Source of the DNA: Mycobacterium sp. E1214 | GTDB taxonomy: Bacteria > Actinomycetota > Actinomycetes > Mycobacteriales > Mycobacteriaceae | Direction of reading: 5' to 3' | DNA: 39,881 bases | NCBI RefSeq assembly: GCF_001666755.1 | Contig: NZ_LZJC01000107.1 | Coordinates: forward strand, 1 to 39,881 | Part shown: positions 16,612 to 24,946 of the stretch, in pieces | How the letters are laid out: each line of letters opens with the position of its first letter | Numbering within the stretch: position 1 is the first letter of the stretch | Notes under the pieces: model-generated | Databases searched by the model: none | What the model saw: only the letters and a program-made list of their open reading frames with translations | What the model was told of the DNA's origin: nothing | Translations under genes and position numbers: made by a program

Positions 16612-17202
16612 ATGGCCGGTGTCGGCGTGCCGGCGCACGTGCCCACGGTGGTGCGCGGCGCCGACGGCGTCACCCGCTGCCGCTGGGCCACCGAGACGGG
16701 CCGCGACCTGACGGCCTACCACGACCGCGAATGGGGAACGCCGGTGTACGACGAGGCGGCGCTGTTCGAGGCGCTCGCGCTGACGTATTTCGAGAACGGC
16801 CTGTCCTGGGCGCTGGTCTTCGACAAGCGGGACAATCTGCGGGCGGCGTTTCGCGGCTTCCGGCCAGCCGACGTCGCGGCGATGACCGCCGACGACGTCG
16901 AACGTTTGCTGGCCGACGCCACGATCATCCGGCACCGCGGCAAGATCGAGGCGACGGTGCACAACGCGCGGCTGCTGACCCAACAGCCGCTGGCGCCGCT
17001 GGCGTGGGCGCATCGGCCGCGTCGGCCGCACCGGTTGCGGGGCTGGGACGACGGCCGGATGACCAGCCCGGAATCGCGGGCCCTCTCGGTGTCGTTGCGG
17101 CGCTCAGGTTTTCGCTATGTCGGCCCGATTGTGGCGCACTCCTTCATGCACGCCGTCGGCATCGAGAACGGTCACTTCGACGGCTGCTTCCGCGCTCCTT
17201 GA
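16612..17202 (+). CDS. tag: DNA-3-methyladenine glycosylase I (Tag)
   Basis: Excises 3-methyladenine from alkylated DNA as the first step of base-excision repair. The zinc-snap residues of TagI are all present: Cys23 (RCRWA), His37 (AYHDREWG), His188 and Cys192 (GHFDGC). The core FENGLSWALVFDKRDNLRAAF and SGFRYVGPIVAHSFMHAVG match the family. ATG 16612 gives 196 residues; GTG 16603 is an equal alternative. The internal region 125-150 (PLAWAHRPRRPHRLRGWDD) is unusually rich in Arg/Pro. It follows the reductase by 52 bp and may be read through from that operon. Confidence 0.93.
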   Translation: MAGVGVPAHVPTVVRGADGVTRCRWATETGRDLTAYHDREWGTPVYDEAALFEALALTYFENGLSWALVFDKRDNLRAAFRGFRPADVAAMTADDVERLLADATIIRHRGKIEATVHNARLLTQQPLAPLAWAHRPRRPHRLRGWDDGRMTSPESRALSVSLRRSGFRYVGPIVAHSFMHAVGIENGHFDGCFRAP

Positions 17203-17230
17203 GCGCCAGCGGCGTGCTATAACCGCGAGC

Positions 17231-18580
17231 ATGCCCGCCAGCCTCGACGCCCTGAAGGGGATCGTCGGCCCGACCCACGTCGTCACCGACCCCGACGTCG
17301 TCGCCGGGCGCAGCGTCGACTACACCGGCCGCTATCGCGGCGCGGCCAGCGCCCTGGTGCGACCCGGCTCGGCGGCGGAGGTGGCCGCGGTGTTGCGGGC
17401 GTGCCGCGACGCCGGGACCCACGTCACCGTCCAGGGTGGCCGCACCTCGCTGGTGGCAGGAACCGTCCCCGAGCATGACGACGTGTTGCTGTCCACCGAG
17501 CGATTGCGTGAGGTCGGCGACGTCGACACCGTCGAGCGCCGGGTCCGGGCCGGCGCGGGGGCCACGCTGGCCGCGGTGCAACAGGCGGCCGGCGCGGCCG
17601 GACTGGTGTTCGGAGTGGACCTGGCCGCCCGCGACACCGCGACGGTCGGCGGGATGGCCGCCACCAACGCCGGCGGGTTGCGGACCGTGCAATACGGCAA
17701 CATGGGCGAGCAGGTGCTGGGTCTGCAGGTGGCGTTGCCGGACGGGTCCCTGTTGCGCCGCCACAGCCAGGTCCGGCGCGACAACACCGGTTATGACCTG
17801 CCGGCGCTGTTCGTGGGCGCCGAAGGCACCCTCGGCGTCATCACGGAGTTGGAGCTGCGGCTGCACCCGACGCCGTCGCACCGGGTGACCGCGGTCTGCG
17901 GGTTCGCCGACCTCGACGCGCTCGTCGACGCCGGGCGCACCTTCCGCGACGTCGACGGCGTCGCCGCCCTGGAGCTTATCGACGGGCGCGCCGCGGCGCT
18001 CACCGCCGAACATCGCGGTGTCGGCTCCCCGGTCGAGGGGGACTGGCTGCTGCTGGTCGAGCTGGCCGCCGACCACGATCAGACGGAGCGGCTCGCCGAC
18101 CTGCTCGACGGTGTGCGGCTGGTCGGCGAACCCGCGGTAGGCCTGGATCTTGCCGCACAACAACGGCTTTGGCAGCTACGCGAGGCGCTCGCCGACGTGC
18201 TCGGCGTGTACGGGCCGCCGCTGAAGTTCGACGTGTCGCTGCCGTTGGCGGCGATCGACGAGTTCGCCAGCGATGCGGTCGATGTGGTGGCCGAGCACGC
18301 GCCCGACGCGCTGCCGGTGTTGTTCGGGCACGTCGGCGAGGGCAACCTGCATCTCAACGTGCTGCGCTGTCCGGCCGAGCGCGAGCAGCGGCTGTACGAG
18401 CCGATGATGGACCTGATCGCCCGGCGCGGCGGCAACGTCAGCTCCGAGCACGGGGTCGGCAGCCGCAAACGCCCCTACCTTCAGATGTCGCGGGAGCCCG
18501 CGGACGTGGCCGCGATGCGGGCCGTCAAGGCCGCGTTGGATCCGACGGGCTACCTCAACGCCGCGGTGCTGTTCGCCTAG
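17231..18580 (+). CDS. FAD-linked oxidase / D-2-hydroxyacid dehydrogenase (Rv0161-like)
   Basis: 449-residue flavoprotein with an N-terminal PCMH-type FAD-binding domain (VRPGSAAEVAAVLRACRDAG, VQGGRTSLVAGTVP, GGMAATNAGGLRTVQYG) and a C-terminal GlcD-type substrate domain (FGHVGEGNLHLNV, SSEHGVGSRK, LDPTGYLN). It belongs with D-lactate, D-2-hydroxyglutarate and glycolate oxidases, transferring electrons to an external acceptor. The start is ATG 17231, after the Tag stop. The length agrees with my memory of Rv0161 in M. tuberculosis, making this a backbone gene between the two accessory blocks. The precise hydroxyacid is unknown. Confidence 0.93.
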   Translation: MPASLDALKGIVGPTHVVTDPDVVAGRSVDYTGRYRGAASALVRPGSAAEVAAVLRACRDAGTHVTVQGGRTSLVAGTVPEHDDVLLSTERLREVGDVDTVERRVRAGAGATLAAVQQAAGAAGLVFGVDLAARDTATVGGMAATNAGGLRTVQYGNMGEQVLGLQVALPDGSLLRRHSQVRRDNTGYDLPALFVGAEGTLGVITELELRLHPTPSHRVTAVCGFADLDALVDAGRTFRDVDGVAALELIDGRAAALTAEHRGVGSPVEGDWLLLVELAADHDQTERLADLLDGVRLVGEPAVGLDLAAQQRLWQLREALADVLGVYGPPLKFDVSLPLAAIDEFASDAVDVVAEHAPDALPVLFGHVGEGNLHLNVLRCPAEREQRLYEPMMDLIARRGGNVSSEHGVGSRKRPYLQMSREPADVAAMRAVKAALDPTGYLNAAVLFA

Positions 18581-18818
18581 CGAGTGACTTTCCCCGCGGT
18601 GCGATCGCCGCGAATGTCACTGTGTGCGAACAGCTGTAGGCGACGGGATATGAAGTGGCCAACCAGGGGGAATCCGCCGGGCCGCTAGCCGGAAGCCGTG
18701 CGCTCGCTCAACGTTTCACGTCGCGCACGTCGGCGATGCCGTTGGGCAGCAGCGCCACCGCAGCCGGAATTCGCTCGCGGGGGCCGCTATCAGATCTAAA
18801 GGGAAAGCGGTTGGCGGT
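18581..18818. other. Intergenic region with a coding-like tail in frame with the TetR gene
   Basis: This 238-bp gap has no plausible complete gene. On the minus strand, 18708-18818 continues the reading frame of the TetR gene beyond its TGA stop (18819-18821) for 36 sense codons before a second TGA. The stretch begins TANRFPFRSDSGPRER and ends AVALLPNGIADVRDVKR. It looks more protein-like than random, has no start codon, and could be a gene remnant or read-through extension; I recognise no family. The remainder (18581-18707) shows nothing identifiable. Confidence 0.3.
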
Positions 18819-19364
18819 TCAGCTGCCCTTGATTCCCACCGCGTGCCGCAGCTGCGCCAGGAACTGGTCGGCGTCGTCGCTGCGAACGATGTAGTGCGAG
18901 ATCGCGATGCGGATCACGGTGGCCGCCTTCACCGCGGCGTTGGGCCCGGGCATGTGGCGCTGCAGCCCCTCGCGCATCTGCGGAATGACGCCGGAGAACT
19001 GGGCGATGGTGTATTCGGGTTCCACGTCGACCATGCGAACCCCGGAGTACGAGTGCTGGTATTCGACGATGAACCGCAGCACGGCGTCGAGCTTGTCGAC
19101 GCCCTTGAGACCCGCCGTGGCCTTGACCAGTCCGCTCTCGAAGATTTGGCGCTCGTAGTGCGAAAACGCCGCCAGCAGCTCCTCCTTGGAGGCGAACCAG
19201 CGGTACAACGTCGGGCGGGACACCCCCGCCTGGTTGGCGACGTCGGACAGGCTGAGCTTGGTCTTGCCGTTGCGGCCGAGCACCTCGGCGGTCGCCGAGA
19301 GGATGCGCTGGCGCGTCGAGGTGTCGTTGTCGGCGATCGTCGTCGCCCGGGCCGGCTGGCTCAT
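18819..19364 (-). CDS. TetR-family transcriptional regulator
   Basis: 181-residue TetR regulator starting at ATG 19364 (MSQPARATTI). A GTG at 19415 would add 17 residues but abuts the upstream stop. The helix-turn-helix is TRQRILSATAEVLGRNGKTK, LSLSDVANQAGVSRPTLYRW and FASKEELLAAFS. The C-terminal domain holds VEYQHSYSGVRMVDVEPEY and a terminal SDDADQFLAQLRHAVGI, which is common in mycobacterial TetR proteins beside lipid- or steroid-type catabolic genes. It is co-directional with the thioesterase and lactonase genes upstream of it and is the best local candidate to recognise the repeated TTACAAA/AGTGTCA motif of accessory block 2; that link is inference. Confidence 0.92.
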   Translation of the reverse strand: MSQPARATTIADNDTSTRQRILSATAEVLGRNGKTKLSLSDVANQAGVSRPTLYRWFASKEELLAAFSHYERQIFESGLVKATAGLKGVDKLDAVLRFIVEYQHSYSGVRMVDVEPEYTIAQFSGVIPQMREGLQRHMPGPNAAVKAATVIRIAISHYIVRSDDADQFLAQLRHAVGIKGS

Positions 19365-19416
19365 GAGTTCCACGTTCCGAAGGGTCGCCGAGGTGTCATG
19401 GTCGTTCGCTCCCACG

Positions 19417-20238
19417 TTAGGCCCGATCCGGGCGCCGGCGCACCAGCACCGACTGCTGGATGGCGCCCACCGCGCCGCGCTCGTCGAACAGTGTGCCGAC
19501 CGTCGTCCCGATGCCGTCGGGCCCGTAGCTGGTCTCGGCGCGGATGCCGACCCAGTCCCCGTCGGGGACGCGGAAGACGTGCACGGCCAGGTCGGTGTTG
19601 AGGAAGGTCCACTTCTTGATGTCGAGCTTGCTGCCGATGCCGTTGGCGCAGTCGGCCACCGCGAACAGCCGCTCCAGCGCAGTCATCGACTCGCCGGTGA
19701 CCAGATCCACCGTCGGGTGAATCCAGCTCTCCCCGGGACCCTCGCTCAGTGGCTCGGTCAACCACAGCCAGTCCAGGCTGTGGACGTAGTTGCGGTCCCA
19801 GTCGCGCGCCTTGAGGTTGCGGTTGAAGGCCTCGGCCCGCGGGCGGGGCAGCGGCGCGGACGCGTGCGCCAGCGACCGGGTGTCCTGGTGCTGCAGGCGC
19901 CATCCGGTGGCCCGTGCCACCGGGCGCGGCGCCCCGTCGGGACCCGGGGCCAGCATCTCGGCGCCGACGAGCTCGATCTGCTTGCCGGGGCGCTGCACCT
20001 GTGCCCGCACCCACAGGTCGCCCTCGGCGGGCACCCCGCCCAGCAGGTCGACGACAACGCGGCTGAGCCGGGTATCGGCGCGCCGCTCGCAGCGCTCCAG
20101 CGCCCGCACCAGCAGCGCCGACACCGGCCCGCCGTGCTGAATGGACGCCGACCAGGTACCGCGGGCCAGATCCGTCGCCCGGAATCGTTCCCCCAACGCG
20201 GCGGCGTGGTCGATCAGCTCGTAATAGGAGTCCGTCAT
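19417..20238 (-). CDS. Acyl-CoA thioesterase, double-hotdog (4HBT_3-like)
   Basis: 273-residue thioesterase-family protein with two hotdog modules. IQHGGPVSALLVRALER (about 33-49) is the family's conserved N-terminal motif, and the second half has MTALERLFAVADCANGIGS followed by FLNTDLAVHVFR. It likely hydrolyses acyl-CoA thioesters to free acids and CoA. ATG 20238 follows a GGAAGAAGGG Shine-Dalgarno sequence. It lies 19 bp downstream of the SMP-30-like gene and 52 bp upstream of the TetR start, suggesting one minus-strand operon. A second, TesB-like thioesterase is transcribed divergently nearby, so two acyl-CoA-releasing enzymes serve this cluster. Confidence 0.85.
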   Translation of the reverse strand: MTDSYYELIDHAAALGERFRATDLARGTWSASIQHGGPVSALLVRALERCERRADTRLSRVVVDLLGGVPAEGDLWVRAQVQRPGKQIELVGAEMLAPGPDGAPRPVARATGWRLQHQDTRSLAHASAPLPRPRAEAFNRNLKARDWDRNYVHSLDWLWLTEPLSEGPGESWIHPTVDLVTGESMTALERLFAVADCANGIGSKLDIKKWTFLNTDLAVHVFRVPDGDWVGIRAETSYGPDGIGTTVGTLFDERGAVGAIQQSVLVRRRPDRA

Positions 20239-20257
20239 CGCCAGCCCTTCTTCCCTG

Positions 20258-21076
20258 TCAGGGCAGACCGGCGCCGGGAGTGTCGACCGTGACGGCGTCC
20301 AACCGGGACAGCCGCGTGCCTGCCAGGCGCTGAGGATAAGCGTCCGTGCTCGACAGCAGGAACAGTGTGCGGCCTTGCGGGCCGCCGAGGGCGCACGCGA
20401 CGGCCACCCGATCGCCCATGTCGATGCGGTCGGTGACGGCGCCGCCGGCGACGATCCGCTCGAATTGATGGGCCAGGGTCATCGACGCCCACACGGCGCC
20501 GTCGGCGTCCAGGGCGATGCCGTCGGGCGGGCCGTCCAGCGCGTCGGCGAACACCCGCCGGTCGGTCAGCCCGCCGTCCTCGCCGATGGTGAACGCCGTG
20601 AGCCGCCTGCCGGTCGATTCGGCGACGATCAATGTGGCGCGATCCGCGGTGATCACCATGCCGTTGGGAAAGTCGAGGTCCTCGGCCACCACCGTGGCGC
20701 TGTCGTCCGGGTCGAGCCGGATCAGCACGCCGCCGTGCCGCGCTTGGGAACCGATGTAGGCGCGGCCGGCGTCGTCGACGACCATGTCGCCGAGGTCGGC
20801 GGGTGCCAGGTCGACGAGATCGGCGATGGTGACCACGGTCTCCCCGTCGTAGCGCAGCACCTGGCGGTCCTCGGATGACGCGATCAGCAGGCAGCCGTCG
20901 GGCCGGAAACCCAGGCCCGACGGGGTGTGGCCGGGCAGCGGCAGGGTGGTCACCGAGCCGCCCATGGTCGCGGTGTGCACCGCCTCGCCCAGCATGTCGG
21001 AGAACCACAGCAGCCCCTCGAACCAGCGCGGCCCCTCGCCGAAGCAGAACCCGTTGGCCAGCGGCTCGGGGATCAT
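20258..21076 (-). CDS. SMP-30/gluconolactonase-like beta-propeller hydrolase
   Basis: 272-residue six-bladed beta-propeller of the SMP-30/gluconolactonase/LRE family. The metal site is suggested by GEGPRW (Glu14), LDFPNGMVITAD (Asn) and DGPPDGIALDADGAVW (Asp). PSGLGFRPDGCLLIASSEDRQV is a typical blade. Members are calcium- or zinc-dependent lactonases. A lactone-opening step after Baeyer-Villiger-type or F420-linked oxidation would suit the neighbouring catabolic genes, but that is inference. The start is ATG 21076. The upstream 195 bp contains two copies of the repeated regulatory motif shared with the divergent thioesterase. Confidence 0.9.
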   Translation of the reverse strand: MIPEPLANGFCFGEGPRWFEGLLWFSDMLGEAVHTATMGGSVTTLPLPGHTPSGLGFRPDGCLLIASSEDRQVLRYDGETVVTIADLVDLAPADLGDMVVDDAGRAYIGSQARHGGVLIRLDPDDSATVVAEDLDFPNGMVITADRATLIVAESTGRRLTAFTIGEDGGLTDRRVFADALDGPPDGIALDADGAVWASMTLAHQFERIVAGGAVTDRIDMGDRVAVACALGGPQGRTLFLLSSTDAYPQRLAGTRLSRLDAVTVDTPGAGLP

Positions 21077-21103
21077 CGGCTCAGGCCGTGGGCCGTAACT
21101 GCG

Positions 21104-21140
21104 TTACAAAACACCGCAGAAGTGTCATGCAGTCCGGGTG
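21104..21140 (+). promoter_or_regulatory. Repeated regulatory motif, copy A
   Basis: TTACAAA (21104-21110), ten bases, AGTGTCA (21121-21127), then TGCAGTCCGG. It is the most diverged of three same-strand copies in the window and lies between the divergent lactonase and TesB-like genes, 94 bp before copy B. The constant 10-nt spacing in all copies argues for a protein-binding site. Confidence 0.6.
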
Positions 21141-21197
21141 CCGGTGTCAATCCGCGGCGCTGCCGGCCCGGCGCGGGCGGGGCTCGTTAGCCAAGCT

Positions 21198-21236
21198 TTA
21201 CAAAGCACGGGTCAAGTGTCACGCTGTGCGGTGAGC
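21198..21236 (+). promoter_or_regulatory. Repeated regulatory motif, copy B
   Basis: TTACAAA (21198-21204), ten bases, AGTGTCA (21215-21221), then CGCTGTGCGGTGAGC. It matches copy C at 27698 over both boxes and at all but one base of the following 15. It ends about 36 bp before the TesB-like start. AGTGT-C-ACGCT within it is a near inverted repeat. Confidence 0.65.
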
Positions 21237-21271
21237 TGCGCTCGCCCGGGATGACGAGAGAGGGAGCGGAC

Positions 21272-22162
21272 TTGACGAAGGCTTCTGAGCACGCTGAGCA
21301 GACGCAGTGGAGCGTCCAGGGTTTGCTGGACCTGTTCGACGTGCGACCTGATGGCGACGACCGGTTCACCGGTGACACCGGCATCGCGACCGGCGACGAA
21401 CGCCAGGTGGTCGAGGGCACACAGGTGCTCGCTCAGTCAATCGTGGCGGTGGCCAAACGATTTCCGGACAAGTCGGTGCGCTCGGCGCACGCGGTCTTCT
21501 CCCGGGCGGTCGCCGTCGGCCCGCCGATCGAGCTGGCGCTCGACGTGGTCGCCGAGGGTCGCTCGACCGCGACGGCCGTGGTCGCCGTGCATCAGAACGG
21601 CCGCCGCTGCCTGAGCATCACGGTGCTCGCCGACGTGCCGACCGCAGACGTCATCCGGCATCACCTGCCGCGCCCCGACGTCGCCGCCCCGGCCGACGCC
21701 AACCACGCCGAGATGCCGATGATCGGCCGGGACCTGCGGCTGGTCGACGTGGTGGACGTCAACAGCCCCGACGAGGTGGGGCCCCCGGAGCTGCACGCCT
21801 GGCTGCACTACGACCCCATCCCGGCCCGCGACGACCTGGCCAAGGCGCTGCTGGCCTACTTCACCGGACATTTGGGCATCTCCACCACGATGCGCGCGCA
21901 TCCCGGCATCGGCACCGCCCAGGCGCACCTCACCGTCTCGACCGCACCGATGACCATCTCGGTGGCCTTTCACGAACCGGTGCGCTGGGACGGCTGGCTG
22001 CTCTACACCCACGAGAGCACTCAGGTCGGCGCGGGCATGTCCTACGTACGCGGTGCCGTGCACGCCGAGGAGGGCGCCCTGCTGGCGTCGTTCGCGCAGG
22101 AGGCGCTGATCAGGCCGTTGCGCACCACCGACGCCGCGATCGACTCCCGGGCGCGGTTCTGA
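21272..22162 (+). CDS. Acyl-CoA thioesterase II (TesB-like)
   Basis: 296-residue TesB-family thioesterase with two hotdog domains: VEGTQVLAQSIVAVAKRFPD and VRSAHAVFSRAVAVGPPIEL in the first, HLGISTTMRAHPGIGTAQAH and WLLYTHESTQVGAGMSYVRG in the second. It hydrolyses acyl-CoAs of uncertain chain length. The start is probably TTG 21272: AGGGAG (21261-21266) sits five bases upstream, whereas ATG 21251 has no Shine-Dalgarno sequence. It opens a plus-strand operon with the LLM oxidoreductase (12 bp gap) and the acyl-CoA dehydrogenase. Motif copies A and B lie upstream. Confidence 0.88.
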   Translation: MTKASEHAEQTQWSVQGLLDLFDVRPDGDDRFTGDTGIATGDERQVVEGTQVLAQSIVAVAKRFPDKSVRSAHAVFSRAVAVGPPIELALDVVAEGRSTATAVVAVHQNGRRCLSITVLADVPTADVIRHHLPRPDVAAPADANHAEMPMIGRDLRLVDVVDVNSPDEVGPPELHAWLHYDPIPARDDLAKALLAYFTGHLGISTTMRAHPGIGTAQAHLTVSTAPMTISVAFHEPVRWDGWLLYTHESTQVGAGMSYVRGAVHAEEGALLASFAQEALIRPLRTTDAAIDSRARF

Positions 22163-22174
22163 CGGCGAGTTCCC

Positions 22175-23095
22175 GTGCGCTTCACCATCACTCACCCGAT
22201 GCACAGCCATCCGTACAACCCGGAGCTGCTCAGCGGGGACGGCATCGCCAGGGTGGCGGCGGCCACCGAAGCGGCGGGCATCCACGGCTTCGGATTCACC
22301 GATCATCCCGCGCCGTCGCAGCGCTGGCTCGAGGCCGGGGGCCACGACGCCGTGGACCCGTTCGTGGCGCTGGGTTACGCGGCGGCGGTCACCACGACGC
22401 TGCGGCTGATCCCCAACGTCGTCGTGCTGCCGTATCGAAACCCGTTCGTGGTGGCCAAGTCCGGGGCGACCCTGGACCTGCTGTCGGGGGGGCGGTTCAC
22501 CCTCGCCGTCGGGGTCGGCTACCTCAAGCGGGAGTTCGCGGCGCTGGGGGTCTCCTATGACGAGCGCGCCGAGCTGTTCGAGGAGGCGTTGCGGGTGATC
22601 CGGGCCATCTGGACCGGCGACGACGTCACGTTCGAGGGCAAACACTTCAGCGCCCGCGGGATCACCGCGCACCCGCGCCCGATCAGCGACCCGCACCCAC
22701 CCATCTGGATCGGCGGCAACACCGCGGCGTCCCGTCAGCGGGTGGCCCAGTACGGCGACGGCTGGTGCCCCTTCCCCGCACCGCCACACCTGGCGCAGAC
22801 GGCGGGCACCGCCGTCATCGACTCGGTGCGGGCGCTGTCGGAGTGCATCGACGACCTGCGCCGCCGGTGCGACGCGGCGGGCCGGGACTTCTCGACGCTC
22901 GACGTCACCTTCACCAACGTCGAGGGCGGCAGCCCGGCGACGGACGACTTCCAGGCAGACGCCTACTTGGACGGCCTGGAAAAGCTTGCCGCGGTGGGGG
23001 TTACGTGGGTCAGCGTGCACCTGCCCGGCGACAGCGTGGCGCACGCGCTGGAAACCCTCGACCGGTTCCGGACCCGAGTGGTCGAGGCTCTCTGA
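22175..23095 (+). CDS. LLM-class F420-dependent oxidoreductase
   Basis: 306-residue luciferase-like TIM-barrel protein of the mycobacterial F420-dependent group. Typical features are FTITHPMHSHPYNPELLSG, FGFTDHPAPS, TLRLIPNVVVLPYRNPFVVAKS, GGRFTLAVGVGYLKREFAAL and HPPIWIGGNTAASRQRV. It probably uses reduced F420 (or FMN) for hydride transfer to a hydrophobic substrate. The GTG start at 22175 begins MRFTITHP; an in-frame ATG at 22199 would cut a conserved strand. Its stop overlaps the acyl-CoA dehydrogenase start by one base (TGATG at 23093-23097). The substrate is unknown. Confidence 0.9.
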   Translation: MRFTITHPMHSHPYNPELLSGDGIARVAAATEAAGIHGFGFTDHPAPSQRWLEAGGHDAVDPFVALGYAAAVTTTLRLIPNVVVLPYRNPFVVAKSGATLDLLSGGRFTLAVGVGYLKREFAALGVSYDERAELFEEALRVIRAIWTGDDVTFEGKHFSARGITAHPRPISDPHPPIWIGGNTAASRQRVAQYGDGWCPFPAPPHLAQTAGTAVIDSVRALSECIDDLRRRCDAAGRDFSTLDVTFTNVEGGSPATDDFQADAYLDGLEKLAAVGVTWVSVHLPGDSVAHALETLDRFRTRVVEAL

Positions 23096-24285
23096 TGGAC
23101 TTCTCCCGCGTCGACCTCGACGCCGACGACGCGGCGTTCCTTCAGCAGACCCGGTCCTTCGTCGAAAAGCACGTCACCGACGAGGTGCTCGCCCGCGACC
23201 GGCGGACGGGTGAAAACTTCGACGAGCAGGTGCATTTGGCGCTGGGCGAGGCCGGATATCTGGCGTGGGACTGGAACTGTGAGGCCGAGGGCGGCTTCAC
23301 CCCGCTGCGCCGCCGCATCTTCGAGCTGGAGATCGCCCGGGCCCACACGCCCTGGTATCACTGGGGGACGACGTCCGTCGTCGCCCGGCTGGTGCAACAG
23401 TTCGGCGCGCCGGAGCTGACCGACCGGGTGTTGCCGGGGGTGCTTTCCGGTCAGATCCGGCTCTGTCTGGGCTACACCGAGCCCGACGGCGGCTCCGACG
23501 TCGCCACCTGCAAGACCCGCGCGGTCCGGGCGGCCGACGGGGCGTGGATCATCAACGGCGCCAAGATGTTCACGTCGAACGCCCATAACGCCCAATACGT
23601 CTTCTTGCTCACCAACACCGATCCCCAGGGGCGCAAGCACCGCAACCTGACCATGTTCCTGGTGCCGCTGGATTCACCGGGCGTCGAGATCCGGGGCATT
23701 CGCACCGTGGACGGCGACCGCACCAACATCGTCTTCTACAGCGACGTGCGGGTCGACGATCTCTACCGGATCGGTGAGGTCAACGGCGGGTGGACGGTGA
23801 TGCGTTCGGCGCTGGATTCCGAGCACGGCATCGGCGAGCGCGACGAGCACGGCCTGCAAGAGATCGCGACGATGGCCGGCCACGGCAACCTGATGGCGGA
23901 GGCGGTGGACGCGGTCGCGGCGGCGCTGTCACGGGCCGGCCCGGACGGTCGGCGGCCGGTGGACGACCAGGCCGTCGCGTACCGGCTCGGGCGCTGTGTC
24001 GCACGGGTAGAGGCGGCGCAGGGCACGCCCACCATGTTCGGGCGCGTCGCGATCGCCCAGACCATGCGCGACGTCTCCACGGAACTGATGAACCTGCTCG
24101 GCGCCGCCGGCGCCCTGCCGACCGACGCCGAGGGTTCACCCGATGGCGGCGCGGCCGAATACGTGTTCCGGCTGGCGGTACCGACCGGCATCTATGGCGG
24201 CACCCTCGAGGTGTTCCGCAACATGATCGCCGAGCACGCCCTCGGACTGGGCCGCGCTAGCTACGGCCGGGCAACTGCGCGGTGA
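23095..24285 (+). CDS. Acyl-CoA dehydrogenase family protein
   Basis: 396-residue FAD-dependent acyl-CoA dehydrogenase. LCLGYTEPDGGSDVATCKTR (flavin/substrate motif), INGAKMFTSNAHNAQYVFLL, LVPLDSPGVEIRGIRTVDGD and the C-terminal GIYGGTLEVFRNMIAEHALGL are clear. The usual catalytic Glu position corresponds to the C-terminal GGTLEVFRN segment. It belongs with mycobacterial FadE proteins used for branched or cyclic acyl-CoAs rather than simple fatty acids, judging by the divergent N-terminus. It is coupled to the LLM gene, and its 3' end overlaps the convergent DUF427 gene by 29 bp. Confidence 0.9.
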   Translation: MDFSRVDLDADDAAFLQQTRSFVEKHVTDEVLARDRRTGENFDEQVHLALGEAGYLAWDWNCEAEGGFTPLRRRIFELEIARAHTPWYHWGTTSVVARLVQQFGAPELTDRVLPGVLSGQIRLCLGYTEPDGGSDVATCKTRAVRAADGAWIINGAKMFTSNAHNAQYVFLLTNTDPQGRKHRNLTMFLVPLDSPGVEIRGIRTVDGDRTNIVFYSDVRVDDLYRIGEVNGGWTVMRSALDSEHGIGERDEHGLQEIATMAGHGNLMAEAVDAVAAALSRAGPDGRRPVDDQAVAYRLGRCVARVEAAQGTPTMFGRVAIAQTMRDVSTELMNLLGAAGALPTDAEGSPDGGAAEYVFRLAVPTGIYGGTLEVFRNMIAEHALGLGRASYGRATAR

Positions 24286-24937
24286 CGTCCGCGCGCGCCG
24301 GGTCGAAGCTCAAAAAGCCCTTGATCGGCAGGCTTTCCGGCGGCGGCTCCGGGTAGCTCCAGGCGACGTCGTCGACCACACGGTCGGCCCCGACGAACGA
24401 CCAGTAGGTGGCGTAACCCTTGTAGTTGCAGTAACTCGTCGTTGTCGACGGGCGCAGCAGCTCGCCGCGCACCAGCGCCGGATCGACGTAAAGCCTTGGC
24501 TCCAAAGCGGTTTCGAAGACGATCACGGTGTCTAGCGTGTCCACCAGTGTCACGCCGCCGATGTGGACCCGCAGGCGGCGCGTTGTCGGGCGGCAGTCGA
24601 CCCGGTGGTACGGATTGGGCGGATAGTGCACGAGTTCGCGGCCCTCCTCCCGCCAGGTGTCGACCGCGTCCCACGGCACCCGGACATGTCCCGGCGCCTC
24701 CGGCTCCGGCTCGGCCGGAAGGTCACCGACCTCCTCGGCGGGAAACAAATAGCTCAGCGGCTGGCCGCGCCGGTGGATCAGCAGGGCCCGTTCGGTGTCG
24801 ATCACCAGCGCGCCGGCGCGCCAGGCCTGCACGCGGCGCGGGTGGGGCTCCACGTAGACGACGCCGGGCGGGACCGCGGGCGAGAACCACCCGGCCGGCT
24901 CGGCGCTGAGCGGGCCGCGCCCGGCTACCAGGGTCAT
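24257..24937 (-). CDS. DUF427 domain protein
   Basis: 226-residue protein with two DUF427 modules; the second carries the signature STTSYCNYKGYATYWSFVG. Each module also has a V.VFETALEPRLYVDPALV-like strand pair. DUF427 proteins are small beta-rich cytosolic proteins of unproven function that often occur beside oxidoreductases and CoA-ligase genes in actinobacteria. The start is ATG 24937. The HxlR stop is only nine bases upstream, so the two probably share a transcript. The 29-bp 3' overlap with the acyl-CoA dehydrogenase gene is antisense. Confidence 0.88.
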   Translation of the reverse strand: MTLVAGRGPLSAEPAGWFSPAVPPGVVYVEPHPRRVQAWRAGALVIDTERALLIHRRGQPLSYLFPAEEVGDLPAEPEPEAPGHVRVPWDAVDTWREEGRELVHYPPNPYHRVDCRPTTRRLRVHIGGVTLVDTLDTVIVFETALEPRLYVDPALVRGELLRPSTTTSYCNYKGYATYWSFVGADRVVDDVAWSYPEPPPESLPIKGFLSFDPARADVTAQLPGRS

Positions 24938-24946
24938 CTTGTGAGG

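Noticed and set aside
24540..24556. GTGTCAC-like sequence inside the DUF427 gene as a fourth regulatory motif copy
   Set aside because: It is within coding DNA and has no TTACAAA ten bases upstream.
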